64,000 bases of DNA, taken from Rhabditoides inermis. Its lineage: Eukaryota; Nematoda; Chromadorea; Rhabditida; Rhabditidae. Below, one piece after another: positions 21,434 through 32,601 of the stretch. Every line of letters begins with the position of its first letter. The first letter of the stretch is position 1. The notes beneath the pieces were generated by a model, which was not told the DNA's origin, made no database searches, and was given only the letters and a program-made list of their open reading frames with translations. The DNA lies in contig CAWZYM010000238.1 in NCBI GenBank assembly GCA_963966185.1, positions 411,001-475,000 on the forward strand. Reading direction: 5' to 3'. Position numbers and translations under genes: made by a program.

Positions 21434-22358
21434 TTTGTCCCTTTTGCTTTGTTCTCATGTCATATTTTTACCGGTTCATGTTCTGTGTTTCATTTTGAAG
21501 AAAGAATATATCAAGGTTCATGCGTTATTGGATTACCGATGGATAATTGATAAGGTTAAAGAAAAAATTTATGAGCTATCCCGCGAGCTCATTATGCAAA
21601 AAGCCCACACTTTCACGGTACGCAATTATCTCTGTCGACCCAGACACGATCCAGACAATGAGAAAATGACGTCGAAAAGAGGCACTTTTTGATGTTTTTC
21701 AGCTCAAATGAGCACTTCCCAAAAGAAAATCACGAATATCGAGCCGACAATCTATTGGTAGTACCCAGAGGTTCACTCTCCCGAAGTTTTGAAATGTTTT
21801 GGTGGAGTTTGAACAAAGTTATTAGAGAAACACTGAATCACCTATTAAAGGTAGTGTACCCTCTGATTCTGATTGCATGAGTTGTTGTTAACAGTTTATT
21901 GTTCGTTATTCATCAGTTATAATTTCATAACATGATAGTTGAAATTTCAAAAATTACAATTTTAAAAATATAAAAATAAATTTGAACGTTTGACATTTAC
22001 CGGAAAAAAGTAAGCAGTTCTAACAACGCCCGCAAACTTATGTTCACCAACTGCGATTACATCACCCAACTGACCGGAGTGATTCGTTTGTTTCGCACGT
22101 AAAATGCTTTTTAATGGTTTTGTGGTTTGTTTTTGATGTTCAGTTCACATTCAACAATCAAAACAATTTTATTAGAGTATGAATGGACTGCGGAGCGGAA
22201 GAATAAGTCATCATGTCATCAATTTTCGAAATGAAGCGCACGAGATTCTTTAAATAACTCAAACAATTTTTGAAAAAATATTTTGTATATGATCAAATAC
22301 TTGTGTTTTTTTTTCATAAAAAGGTATTTCAAATCTGGAAAAACCTTTTGCACCGACG
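21434..22358. other. AT-rich intergenic sequence after GLRX3
   Basis: The first part is presumably the GLRX3 3' UTR. Short open frames occur but show no family motif or splice-supported continuation. I see no gene. Confidence 0.5.
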
Positions 22359-22570
22359 GGGACCGAACCTTGGTCATCACTACTTACGAGTTAGCTCACT
22401 AGCCACTAGGCCGCCGAACCGTTGTTTCACTGTCCGCATTTCGGGATGGCATGCGCAATGACCTATCGCGCACGAGAATACATATAAACTTCCGGTGCTT
22501 AATTGGGGCACTTCCGGTACTCTTCGAGATTTTTAATTTTGGCTAGGGCTTTGTATGGGGCATGCCTACA
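22359..22570 (-). repeat. tRNA-derived SINE-like element, family 2 (copy 1)
   Basis: Read on the minus strand it has an A box (TGGCCTAGTGGCTAGTGAGC) and a B box (GGTTCGGTCCC) about 30 bases apart, with a body beginning CTTGTAGGCATGCCCCATAC. A diverged copy in the opposite orientation is at 27301-27492. The acceptor-stem halves do not pair, so it is not a functional tRNA gene. Confidence 0.7.
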
Positions 22571-23074
22571 AGATTCCATCAAAACATAGCGAGTTGTGGG
22601 GGGTGACCTGTTGCCATTTGCTTGTTAGAAAAATGTATATTAACAATATCAAACATATTTGTCAAATTTTCATAAAATCGAAGTTTTCATGTTTCTTTCA
22701 CGTTTTTAGCTATGCATTTTGGAGGTTTTTCATGATTCATAAATTTTGGAGAAGCGACATCAACAAAAGCGAGCCGACAATCTCTTGGGAACAGTCTCAG
22801 TATTCCTCTGTCCAAAGGACAAAAAATTAGAAAATTTTTGTACGGAGTTATTAGCTCCGAAAGATGCTCCGATCTGCTTCATTTGACTTGCAAATGACCC
22901 TCATTTCCCTAAAATCAGACCGCCAAGCGCGCAAATTGCGCGGTCGAATGATCCCGCGCGGACCGATAGTGCGACCAAATGCGATGAAATCAAATCAAAT
23001 CAAATAATTTATCCGGACTCGCATCATATGATTAAGTGTTTAGCTTTCAAGGTGATAGCGCCGAGAGGAAAGCT
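22571..23074. other. Repeat-island spacer
   Basis: AT-rich, no coding signal. Contains a short (ATCAA)n-like stretch near 22985-23005 just before the RTE remnant. Confidence 0.4.
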
Positions 23075-23846
23075 TTATCCACTGTCTCGGGTCTGCGTAC
23101 ATAGCAATTCGTTTCCATCGGTCTTTCTGGGCACTCGGGTCGTCATCGGAAACAGTCTCCTTGAACTCGTTTGTCCACTCGGTGTCGGCCACCAGTCCAG
23201 CACGCGCCTTGTCCACCGGTCATCCACGCATGTCATCGTCTTCCTCGCAAACGTCCACTTTCTGCTCCTCATCTCACACAGCACATCCCGTAGTCTCGTC
23301 TGCCGTCGAGTGTCCCTCGATGGAACCCTGTCGGACAGTCTGATTCCCAGCATCTTCTTCTCCATTCGTCGTTGCACTCCTCGTAGTTTCTTCAGATCGT
23401 CCACGTTCAGACTCCACGTTTCGCATCCATAAGTTAGTGCGGGAAACACAGCCATCCGGAAAACGCTTTTCTTCAGTCTCATTGGGGCGCGCTTCAACAT
23501 GAGAAAATATCCATGCCGGAAGAAGGCATTCCATCCAGATTGCACCCTTCTCTTCACTTCCTCCTCGTCGTCTTGCATAAAGCTCAATTCGCGTCCTAGG
23601 TACACAAAACGGTCTACGTAGTCGACATCCACTCCATTCAGCTTGATCTGCTGCTTCTTCGGCCCGTGCGCCATCACAAACGTCTTCTTCCGGTTGATAA
23701 CCAGGCCAACCTCCCCGCTCTTCTTCGTCACATTCGCGATGAAATGCTGTCTGGAAAACACGCGGCGAATGAACACGCGTACCGTGAACGGGGGAATACG
23801 CTATATACATTTTCAAAAGAAAACGACCCGATCTGAAACTTCGCAA
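23075..23846 (-). mobile_element. RTE-type LINE remnant (reverse transcriptase C-terminal part)
   Basis: Minus-strand frames encode VINRKKTFVMAHG, VDYVDRFVYLGRELSF, RRVQSGWNAFFRH, FPALTYGCETWSL, RRMEKKMLGIRLSDRVPS and MRSRKWTFARKTM...DDRWTRRVLDWWP. This is the thumb/C-terminal segment of RTE-clade reverse transcriptases. Endonuclease and catalytic palm are missing, so it is a 5'-truncated or rearranged dead copy. Confidence 0.85.
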
Positions 23847-26159
23847 CGTGTGATATCGAAGGCGATGAATACGGCCGAGATATAGATGAACTGGTCGACG
23901 TACTCCACGTCCTCTTCTTCCAGCGTGATCTTCATTTTCGGCCCGTTCGTCTTGCAGATTGTCCCTCTGTTTTTTGAACCATTTACATTTATAATTTTTG
24001 CGCCTCGGATTGTTAGTTTAGGTACACTTATCTTTTGTTTATTTTTTTATATCGAATTCTTGATGTACTAGTACGAAGTGTCATTATTCAACGAAGAGAG
24101 ACGCGCGTTCCTGATGGAGAAGAAGATGCGCTACACTGACAAGCAAATGGCATCAGATGACCCCCCACAACTCGCATGTTTTGATGGATTCTTGTAATGT
24201 AATGTAATGTTGTATCGTAATCGACTAGGATAGGTATACACGGGAGCAATAAATAACGAAGATGCAAATGCAACAATGTACAGTACATGCTACCGTAATA
24301 TTTGGGTGGATAGATGCTGCTGCCGTGGGAGACAGACCGCAGTAGAGTGACCGCACTCGCGCCCCCGATGCCTACCCCCGAGGTAGTTCGTCAGATTTGT
24401 TTGGAATGTTTTGGAATTGTCTTCACAAACGATGGAAGTTGGTAACTGATCCCAAACAGTGCAAACTCTGTGAGATAGGAAAGATTGTTCGAGAGCAGTG
24501 GTTGGTTTTGAGAAGATTTTCAGTCCATTTCCTCTACTCCTTGACTGAATTGAAGATTCTTTTGAGTACAATACAATCGGATTGTCTTCTTTGTCCACCC
24601 AAACTTGACCATGTGTGCAGTACAAACATCTTTGATTGTTCTGCGCAATGAAAGAAGTTTGAGATCAAGTTCTTTCAGTCTTCGATCATACTCAAGATTC
24701 GGACAAAAACGTTTTGTAAACTTTCTTTGAATTTTCTCAACTGGATCCCAGTAAGTTTTCTTTATATCAATGTATCAATGAGGCACTCAGTATTGTATTC
24801 CAAAAATATGTAAAACCTTAGCATTAAAGAGCGTCATAAAGCCTTTCTTATTAAAACTGAATGCTCTGAACATATTATTCATAATTTCACCTGCCTTACG
24901 AGCTTGCTGTAGTAAGTGAAATCGAGGTTTAAGATCACTTGATATTTCAACTTCAAGATCTCGGATATGGTCTTTTTGTTGCAGCTGTATTCCGCCAATA
25001 GAATAACACGAATTATGGCGTTTTTGTCTTCCAGTATTCGTACACAAAACAGCGCACTTGCCAATTGAAATTTTTAATTGCCGATTAGAGAACCAATCAA
25101 AAGCTGAGTTCATATCAGTTTGAAGCTTTGTTAAATAGTCCGGAATACTTCTACTTATATAAAATTTTGTATCATCTGCATACATCAGTGATTTTGAGTG
25201 TTGTATGCATTTTTCAAGATCATTCAGGTAAATGTTGAAAAGAAGAGGCCCCAGGACTGATCTTTGAGGCACTCCGCTTCCCACTATTGTTGGTTGGGAG
25301 ACAGATTCATTCACTCTCACTATTTGATGTCGACCATCTAGATATACTTTTATCCAATTCACAATGTCTATACTTATCCCATAAGCACACATGATGTCCA
25401 ACAATCTACGATGGTTCACTGTATCGAATGCCTTCGCAATGTCCAAATATATGTCATCTGTTTCTTGCCGGTTTTCGATCAGGTCACTTTGAAACTTTAT
25501 GAGTTGAGAGGATGTGGATCTATGATCTAAGAAACCATGCTGATTTGATGAAATAATGTGATTTTGCCATATGTATTTTCTTATATGATGTGTAACAATC
25601 GTTTCAAATAATCTGCAAGACGTACATGTGAGTGCAATGGGGCGATAGTTTGTCGGATTACATGGATCACCACGATCACCAGACTTGAACACCGCCGTTA
25701 CAATAGATGTTTTCCACACTTTCGGCAATGTGCAAGTCTGTATACTTCTCGTAAATATAATTGATAGCGGAAGAGCAAGCACGACAGCTAATTTATGAAG
25801 GGCAATACTAGGAATGGAGTCCACACCATAAGAAAGTTTGTTTTTGACTTCTAATAAAAATCTGTATACATTCACAGGACTGAAGTCAATGCTATTCATA
25901 CTAGATCCAAGAACCACATCGGGAGTGAATGGTTTGTTGTCATCCACTGTGAATACAGATTTGAAATAATTGTTGAGAAGCTCTGCTTGTTGCGAATCAT
26001 CTACTACAAGTTCGCTTTGCTGATTTCTTAGAGCACCTAGCTGTTTTCTACTCAGTGTTTTTGCAGATACATATTTTCATAACTATTTTAATCGAAACTA
26101 TTAAAAATCCCGAATTCTTTCTTTCTAATAACCATGTGAATTCGTGCTTGTACTTAGAT

Positions 26160-26833
26160 TCAGCTATCTTTTATGCATCTCTGTCTACCTGCATTTTTGA
26201 AACCTAGGTGGCGACTCCCGTTGGGCGACTTCCGCATGGTCGTCTCCCTTGCCTCCACGCTGGTGCCGCTGGATAGGCCGTCCGCATTCCGCGGATGGCT
26301 GAACTGAACACGGGAAACAAGACGGACTCTAGACCAACCTCCTTTCTGGCAGGGCCAGCCACCCACCAGTCATATCCATGGCTAAAGACATCTTTCGATG
26401 TACCCTATGGACAGTCGCAATCACAATGCACCCAAGTTCCCGGCGCCCAACCGCTCCCTTCCGTCGACGAGGGATCCAGCGGGTAGGGCAGGGCGCGAGA
26501 AATCACCGGAGCTGAGGTCGACAAAACCGGAAAGGAACTTCAATGTTTGCACACTTGCGCGCAGCAAACATAGATGGGCCGGACACATACAAAGGAGGAC
26601 GGACGGGCGATGGACACGGGCGACTACCGATTGGAGGCCGCGCAACGTCACTCGAGAACCCGGACGGCCGCCAACACGCTGGGCAGATTCTGTCCGCAAT
26701 AATACAAAATTGTTCTATGGGCGCAGGAACGACTATAAGCAGTGGGCAACTGCAGCTCGAGACCGTTCACTGTGGCGAACGATGGGCTCCGCGCTTGCAA
26801 GCTGAAGTTAGCTGAAGGAGCATTAACATTCAA
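26160..26833 (+). mobile_element. RTE-like LINE C-terminal remnant (plus strand)
   Basis: Plus-strand frame encodes RSKHRWAGHIQRRTDGRWTR, TDWRPRNVTREPGRPPTRW and WATAARDRSLWRTMG, the conserved end of RTE-type ORF2. It is a different copy from 23075-23846 and in the opposite orientation. It interrupts the CR1/Jockey-like element, so it probably inserted later. Confidence 0.75.
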
Positions 26834-26880
26834 ATATTCAAGTAAGTATATCGAGTATATAATTTACGTGATTTATCACC

Positions 26881-27263
26881 ATATTGAAATCACCCGCTAT
26901 CACATATTGACAAGAAAGATTCAAACCATCTATATATTGATTTGAATGACTTATCTTTATCATGGTGTTGATTAGTGAGACGAAATTCAAGTTCACAAGT
27001 AACTAATAAGTGATCAGAAACAGGTGTATCAACTTCGACATTGAATATCATACTTTTCTCAGACGTAAATAGGAGATCCAACGTCCAACGTGTTACCATT
27101 TGTGTGAGTGGGATGGTGAACGTGTTGTGTGAGACCAGAAAGAGCAACAAATTCCAAGAATTCCTTGCTCATTGGTCTCACTGCGTCCATAATACCACAT
27201 CTGGCATATTGAAATCACCCGCTATCACATATTGACAAGAAAGATTCAAACCATCTATATATT
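26881..27263. repeat. 60-base direct repeat within LINE debris
   Basis: A 60-base block starting CATATTGAAATCACCCGCTA occurs at about 26881-26940 and again at 27204-27263 in the same orientation, with no visible difference. The second copy lies in the normal endonuclease position (GDFN motif on minus); the first is displaced next to the RTE tail. Confidence 0.85.
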
Positions 27264-27300
27264 GTTGAAACTCATGTGTGAATGTGGGATCGTTAGCAAT

Positions 27301-27492
27301 ACTTGTAGGCATGCCCCATACCAAGCCCTAGCCAAAATTTAAAAAAAAAATATCGGAGAGCACGGGAAGTTCACGTGTATTTTTTTATGCACGATAGGTC
27401 ATTGCGCATGACATCCCGAAATGCGGACAGCGACACAACGCTTCGGCGGCCATGTGGCTAGTGTGCTAACACATAATTAGTGATCCTCATCA
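27301..27492 (+). repeat. tRNA-derived SINE-like element, family 2 (copy 2)
   Basis: Inverted relative to 22359-22570: shares TTGTAGGCATGCCCCATAC, AAGCCCTAGCCAAAATT, GATAGGTCATTGCGCATG and GGCCATGTGGCTAGTG. Its B box is degenerate. Together the two copies bracket a LINE-rich block of 4.7 kb. Confidence 0.65.
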
Positions 27493-27877
27493 GAGTGCGA
27501 CATCACATGAGAAGGGAAAGAAGAGAAATAAAACATTGATGTTTGTAGTGTCGTATGATGAGCGGGAGGCGGAAAACGAGCGTCGAGCTCAACATCTGAA
27601 TTCACCAAAGAACCGTGAGCAGTGTATTCAAGCATCATTTGAACAAGACCAATTAGTCTCTACAGCTGGTTTTCTGTCTCACAGCGAGGAAGTGGAGCAT
27701 ACGAAACAAGTCGACCCGGATCAAGTGAGAGAGAGAGAGATGACGTGCGTCCTCGACCCAATCTGCCAGCGACAGCACAGAGTCGTCATCATCGATCGGG
27801 ATTTCGTAGCACTCATTCGTCAGCTTCCTCTTCGCATAAGAGTGTGTAGATGACGGTAGTCTCAGTCAGGCGACTAG
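27493..27877. other. Spacer between SINE-like copy and palindrome
   Basis: A 105-residue plus-strand open frame (27536-27853) is present but has no recognised motif and no codon signal I trust. Otherwise nothing identified. Confidence 0.35.
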
Positions 27878-27881
27878 CCCT

Positions 27882-27967
<86 letters not shown>

Positions 27968-28173
27968 GAGAGAGAGGGGGAGAGAGGGAGAGAGAGAGAG
28001 GGGTGAGAGAGGGGGTAGTGACTTCGTTTTTTGTTTCATAGTACTGTTTTAGTTTTTTACTACGTTCTGTGCTAATACATACGATCACGATCAAATGGTT
28101 TACTAGAAACTATTCACGGAAGGACTCATGTTCTTGTAAATGTTTCTCTGGCAATATTTCTTTCGTTATCAAG

Positions 28174-28227
<54 letters not shown>

Positions 28228-29017
28228 CATTCATTCAGTCAGGATTGACGGGTCACAAAGACCTCACACATTTCACAAGACGATGCTTTCTCTCGATCTT
28301 CAGAAGTTGTTTATTATTGTTTTAATTTCAGGTGATTCGCTAGAAAATTGAGTTATCAGGTTTATTTGAGTTTTTGGCATTACACCATGCCAGTGGTGGG
28401 TCAACAATGTGGGAACCGTAGAAAAGAGAATTCGCATAGTTCATCAAGGTACAGTTTCTTCGGAAATCATTTTCGAAGTAGTTTGGAGTATAGTATCTCA
28501 AGGCTATTCGGAAGTGGTTGGAAGACATTTCGAGAATAGTTTTTTTTAAACTGACCGCTAGTATATATAGTAGGCTCGCCCACCAGTTTCGCTCTCTCGC
28601 GCAAGAGAGCCGAGCGCGACGAAATAGGTTAGACGACGAGAGACGGCAGAGAAATAGAGACAGGCGCGCGCCAGCCGGCCACTCCCGACAACCATGACAC
28701 AAAATCTTTGATTTTGAAAAGTTTATACCAAAACTCATTCAATAATCAGAATCACCAATGCACATGACTAGTCAATCATTGAATCAGTGTTAAGAAAAGT
28801 AATGCCATAAACCAAGAATATACATGATGTTAGACAGACATAAACCAGCGCAAACATATTTATTTCGATTTAGCGATTACAATAGAACATGACGATTTGA
28901 TTGTTGTTAGGTGTATGTCCGAGATGTCAGTGGTCCTTGATGAAGACGCGCTGCTAGGATGTCATCCACGAGAACCTGCAACAAATACGTTTCAGGGCTT
29001 TCGCGTATCATCATATT
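27878..29017 (+). repeat. Left arm of a large palindrome (outer part)
   Basis: Nearly identical, in inverted orientation, to 33750-34844. The arm runs from CCCTCAAATACAGAGAG to TATCATCATATT. It contains a (GA)n tract (27892-28010), a (TA)n tract (28177-28225) and a non-coding body. Differences between arms are concentrated in microsatellite length and one poly-T length. A minus-strand AATAAATA (about 28858-28866) and a TATA/heat-shock-like block are within it. Confidence 0.93.
28457..28569 (+). promoter_or_regulatory. Heat-shock-element-like and TATA-like block in palindrome arm
   Basis: TTCTTCGGAA (28457-28466), TTTTCGAAG (28472-28479), TTCGGAAG (28507-28514), TTCGAGAA (28529-28536, a TTCnnGAA inverted pair) and TATATATA (28562-28569) occur in promoter-like order. 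The mirror copy is near 34203-34315 on minus. No open reading frame follows, so function is uncertain. Confidence 0.35.
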
Positions 29018-29361
29018 ATATATATAGTTTATTCATATGAATTTTGGTGATAACACGGGATAAGAGAAGGAGATACAATAAGATGCTCGGGAGACAGCAG
29101 CCCCCGTCGTCGGTCCGTATCCCTGCGACCCGGTACAACCGCACTCTCCCCAGAAATCAGAGTTAACATGATCTATGTAGGGAAAGTGCAATCTCATCAC
29201 CCGAAACGAGATAAAAGTGAGTGAGAAAAACGGTCTATATGTGCCGTTTGTCACCACTTCTGAATAAGAGTTGCCCCAGCTTCATATTTTAGAGATTAGT
29301 GGGGTCTTGTATTTTAAGTGAACTGAAAATAGTGCCGTTTTTACTATGGAAATTTATATGA

Positions 29362-32091
29362 TTATTTAAGCTCTTTCTGAAATTGGTGTTTATCGGGAAT
29401 ATTTACAACGGTTTGAGGAAGCAAGTTCCAAGTGTTAACAACCGAATGAATTATAAAAGACTGTTGAATTGTGTTTTTGGCGTTACTGTAAAGTTTATAC
29501 CCATTGGAACGGTTCCTAGATGATCTTGACTTGGAATCAATGACGTCAAAAGTGTTTTCTGACTTGATATATCCATACATATAGCTATGTACTAGGGTAA
29601 GGTTGCTTTTCATTCTACGCATATATAGTGTTTCCAGTTGGAGAGACTCGAGACGGTTCGCGTAGCTCATTTTCGGAAATATTGCCTTTGTGAACTTTCG
29701 TTGTGTCTTTTCCAATGCATTCGTGAAAGTTTTGTTCATTAGACATAACACTTCACTGCCGTATTCGAGAATCGGTCTGATTTTGTATATGAAGAAATTT
29801 CTATATAAATCTTTCGAATAGGAGAAAGTCCGCGGAACAAGTATAGCAAGGGCAGATGCTTTTCGTACTTGTTTTGAAATATGACTATCGGGACTGAGGT
29901 CAAAATTGAGTTGAATACCTAGATCGCGTATATTACGCACCGAACGTAAAGGTTGACCCTCACATGTGTATGAATACATAGGATTATTCTTGCCAAAATG
30001 CATACACTCACATTTAGAAACTGACAGTTTCATTTGTCTGTCAATGAAAAATTTAGCTATCCGACGAAGATCGGATATCAATTTTGACTCGAAACAGGGA
30101 GTACTCGATGACAGGTAGAGTTTTAGATCGTCTGCATAAATGTGAAATTTACTATGTTCGATAACGTCTCCGATATCGTTGACATACAACAAGAACATGA
30201 GAGGACCTACAACACTTCCTTGAGGTACTCCAGATAAAACATCTAACCAATCAGATAATTTGTTGGATATACGCACACATTGGGTCCTTCCAGTCAAGTA
30301 GTTTTGTAGCCATCTAAGGAGATTGCCGCGGAATCCATACGCATCACAGATTTGTATTAATCGTCTGTGCGAAACAGTGTCAAAAGCCTTCGCAACATCA
30401 AGATATATACTATCGACTATCCGTTTTGCACCCAATTCGCTACTAATAAATGAGACATACTCCACCATCTGTGAAATGGTAGAGCGTCCATCTAGGAACC
30501 CAAACTGCTGAGGTGCGACAAGATGATTAGACCAAAGATGTGTACGCATCTCATAGACTAACATCCGCTCAAGCACTCTACAACTTGTACAAGTGAGCGA
30601 AATAGGGCGGTAGTTATTTACAATAGAAGGATCATCTTTCTTATGGACCGGCACTACTATAGATTGTTTCCAAAGGTTCGGCATGTTGCCTGTGGTTAAA
30701 GATTCCTTGAAAATCATGGACAAAGGTTCAGCGAGTACAACAGCTAATGATTGCACAATACTAGGTATATTGTCCGGTCCATATGAGAGTTTTCGTTTGA
30801 AGTGCTTCAAATATGTATAAACACGATCCGGATCCAGATTTATATTCATCAGGCTAACAGATGTCTTACTTTGCGCTGAGAATGGTTTATGGTCATCTCT
30901 TATAAATACATCAGAAAAATGTTTGTTAAACATCTGTGCTCTTTCGAAATCATCAGAGACAAGGTTTTTCCCATCAGAAAGGAACGGAATGTCTGCTTTG
31001 CCAACAGTGCGTTTCTTGATATAGTTCCAATATTCAGCTGGGGAGCCTTTTTTCAAAATACTGCGTTCGCGTTCAATGAGATAGCTTTTCACGTCTTGCT
31101 TATAAAGTTTTGTCGCATTCTTATAGGTATATATATCATCTGGATCCTTGGTGTGTTTCTGTTTATCAAACAATTTTCTAATTTTCAATTTCTTAGATAA
31201 CAGCCATGAGGGAAACTTTTTCGCGCTCTTGATTGTAAGAATTGGTACTCTTATGTTGATAGAGTCGTGTATGTAACAAGTAAGAACATTGTACTTTTGA
31301 TCTATATCAGTACATTGTCCAAACTGTGAGACCCAATCAATAGCAGCGAGATCATGGCACATCGCGGCATAGTCTCCATTTCTGTAGTCAAAGTAGGTTT
31401 TCTCAACATTGTCACAAGATGGTGATAGTGGTATATTTAAGGAACACTCTACTGATACATGATCTGAAATTTGAATTCCAGGTTTTACGTTGAAAATCAA
31501 GGAACGGTCATTACAAAGTATCAAATCTAATATGTTATATCCGCGAGTGGGGAAGTTGACATGCTGAGAAAGGCCCAATGTGTTGCATAATCCAACAAAG
31601 TCAAATGATTTTGGTTCGCTAGATGTATTATCACGCCAATTGATTTCTGGGAAATTAAAATCACCTGTAATTATAACCGGACAATCTATATTGAAACGGG
31701 CAAAAAACGTTTCCAGATGGTGAGTGAAATTTGGTGAGCTTCGCGGGTGCCGATATACTCCAATAACTATAACTCTAGAGCCATTAGGGAAGGTTATTTT
31801 AGAAGCTACCGCATCAAGATCATCCAGGCTAATTTGTGCGAGTAAAGTAGATCCCAAATTCGAAGGAACACTAATCATGACACCTCCGCCTCTTCGATCT
31901 GATCGACAGGCAGCGTGAGTGACGCGCCGAGGGAAAATTGGAATCGATTTCTCATCCCGTGTCCAAATCTCCGTCAAAACACCAATCACAGAAAGAGAAT
32001 GAAAAGAAGCAGTTATAAGCTGCAGGGAGTTTTTAAAACTACGAATATTACTGGTAAAGAGGCTAAAATATTTGTCTGCGGAAGTAACCAT
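29362..32091 (-). CDS. LINE ORF2: endonuclease + reverse transcriptase (909 aa)
   Basis: An uninterrupted frame. The apurinic-like endonuclease domain occupies roughly residues 1-230, with SNIRSF, VLTEIWTRDE, GVYRHPRSSPNF, VIITGDFNFPEINW and SDHVSVE, so all the usual catalytic positions are present. The reverse transcriptase spans roughly residues 400-720, with NNYRPISLTCTSCRVLER, YLDVAKAFDTVSHRRL, SGVPQGSVVGPLMF and the catalytic YADD. A LINE C-terminal segment (VVNTWNLLPQTVVNIP) closes the protein; no RNase H domain is seen. The start ATG overlaps the stop of ORF1 (TAATG). Intactness suggests recent activity. Clade (CR1, L2 or Jockey-like) cannot be fixed by eye. Confidence 0.93.
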   Translation of the reverse strand: MVTSADKYFSLFTSNIRSFKNSLQLITASFHSLSVIGVLTEIWTRDEKSIPIFPRRVTHAACRSDRRGGGVMISVPSNLGSTLLAQISLDDLDAVASKITFPNGSRVIVIGVYRHPRSSPNFTHHLETFFARFNIDCPVIITGDFNFPEINWRDNTSSEPKSFDFVGLCNTLGLSQHVNFPTRGYNILDLILCNDRSLIFNVKPGIQISDHVSVECSLNIPLSPSCDNVEKTYFDYRNGDYAAMCHDLAAIDWVSQFGQCTDIDQKYNVLTCYIHDSINIRVPILTIKSAKKFPSWLLSKKLKIRKLFDKQKHTKDPDDIYTYKNATKLYKQDVKSYLIERERSILKKGSPAEYWNYIKKRTVGKADIPFLSDGKNLVSDDFERAQMFNKHFSDVFIRDDHKPFSAQSKTSVSLMNINLDPDRVYTYLKHFKRKLSYGPDNIPSIVQSLAVVLAEPLSMIFKESLTTGNMPNLWKQSIVVPVHKKDDPSIVNNYRPISLTCTSCRVLERMLVYEMRTHLWSNHLVAPQQFGFLDGRSTISQMVEYVSFISSELGAKRIVDSIYLDVAKAFDTVSHRRLIQICDAYGFRGNLLRWLQNYLTGRTQCVRISNKLSDWLDVLSGVPQGSVVGPLMFLLYVNDIGDVIEHSKFHIYADDLKLYLSSSTPCFESKLISDLRRIAKFFIDRQMKLSVSKCECMHFGKNNPMYSYTCEGQPLRSVRNIRDLGIQLNFDLSPDSHISKQVRKASALAILVPRTFSYSKDLYRNFFIYKIRPILEYGSEVLCLMNKTFTNALEKTQRKFTKAIFPKMSYANRLESLQLETLYMRRMKSNLTLVHSYMYGYIKSENTFDVIDSKSRSSRNRSNGYKLYSNAKNTIQQSFIIHSVVNTWNLLPQTVVNIPDKHQFQKELK

Positions 32092-32601
32092 TACTGAGAA
32101 GTGGCGGCAACAGACACGTTGTTAGACGCGCTTTCCCCACCCACCTGTCTCTGCGAATCGGTTGACTTGTGCTTCTCCCGGGTCGCCGAAGTCCGTCCAC
32201 GCCTCCGGGAAACCGCATGCACCGCGAGATCGCGGACAAAGTACCACTGGAACGAGGAGCGGTTATTCATAGTCCTACAGTAGTACCGAAGGAACCCATC
32301 CCTACGCCTATCCATGTATCCGAGGTCGTCGCGGCAGAAGAGAGCAATCTTGGAACGGGAGAGGGCCTCCTTGAGCATCTGACGTCTGTCCGGAGTGACG
32401 TCATCGCGTAGGTAGATCTTAACAGGGCGAGCACCAGTCTTCTTCGGGTCCTTCGCAGCAGGGTAGCGGGCAGCCTTGATCACATTGTCCTTGGGCAATC
32501 CGGCTTCTTCGAGGGCAGTCTGTACAGCAGTCAGCAGCGTGTGTTCCGTTTCGTTTTCATCTTCCGGTCGTGCAACGAGAACAAGTCGAGAGTCTCGTTG
32601 T
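32091..32601 (-). pseudogene. LINE ORF1, 5'-truncated
   Basis: Open from the element's broken 5' end to TAA at 32091-32093. Encodes RLVLVARPEDENE...LEEAGLPKDNVIKAARYP...GARPVKIYLRD...KEALSRSKIALFCRDD and a basic, Ser/Thr-rich tail. This resembles the RNA-binding region of LINE ORF1 proteins. The N-terminus is lost to 5' truncation. The stop overlaps the ORF2 start. Confidence 0.75.

Larger units (their letters stand above)
24290..27300 (-). mobile_element. Degenerate CR1/Jockey-like LINE
   Basis: Minus-strand pieces in the order of one element: endonuclease piece (YVIAGDFNMP near 27.2 kb; NTLDLLF-like, PVSDHLLVTCELEF near 27.0 kb), reverse transcriptase (24787-26090; LDIAKAFDTVNHRRLLD, VPQRSVLGPLLFNIYLND, MYADDTKFYI) and a C-terminal piece (24290-24625; VCTVWDQLPTSIV). 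Frames are broken between pieces, the GVPQGS motif reads VPQRS, and an unrelated RTE tail lies between endonuclease and reverse transcriptase. It is dead. It is related to, but distinct from, the intact LINE at 29018-32601. Confidence 0.8.
29018..32601 (-). mobile_element. CR1/Jockey-like LINE with intact ORF2
   Basis: 3.58 kb non-LTR retrotransposon inserted into the palindrome's left arm, bounded by a short ATATT duplication (29013-29017 and 32602-32606). It is 5'-truncated inside ORF1; ORF2 is complete; the 3' UTR is about 340 bases. The uninterrupted right arm shows the pre-insertion state, which fixes both ends and shows that the insertion is younger than the palindrome. Confidence 0.9.

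Noticed and set aside
27536..27853. Novel 105-residue protein
   Set aside because: Isolated open frame next to repeats with no motif, splice or start context.
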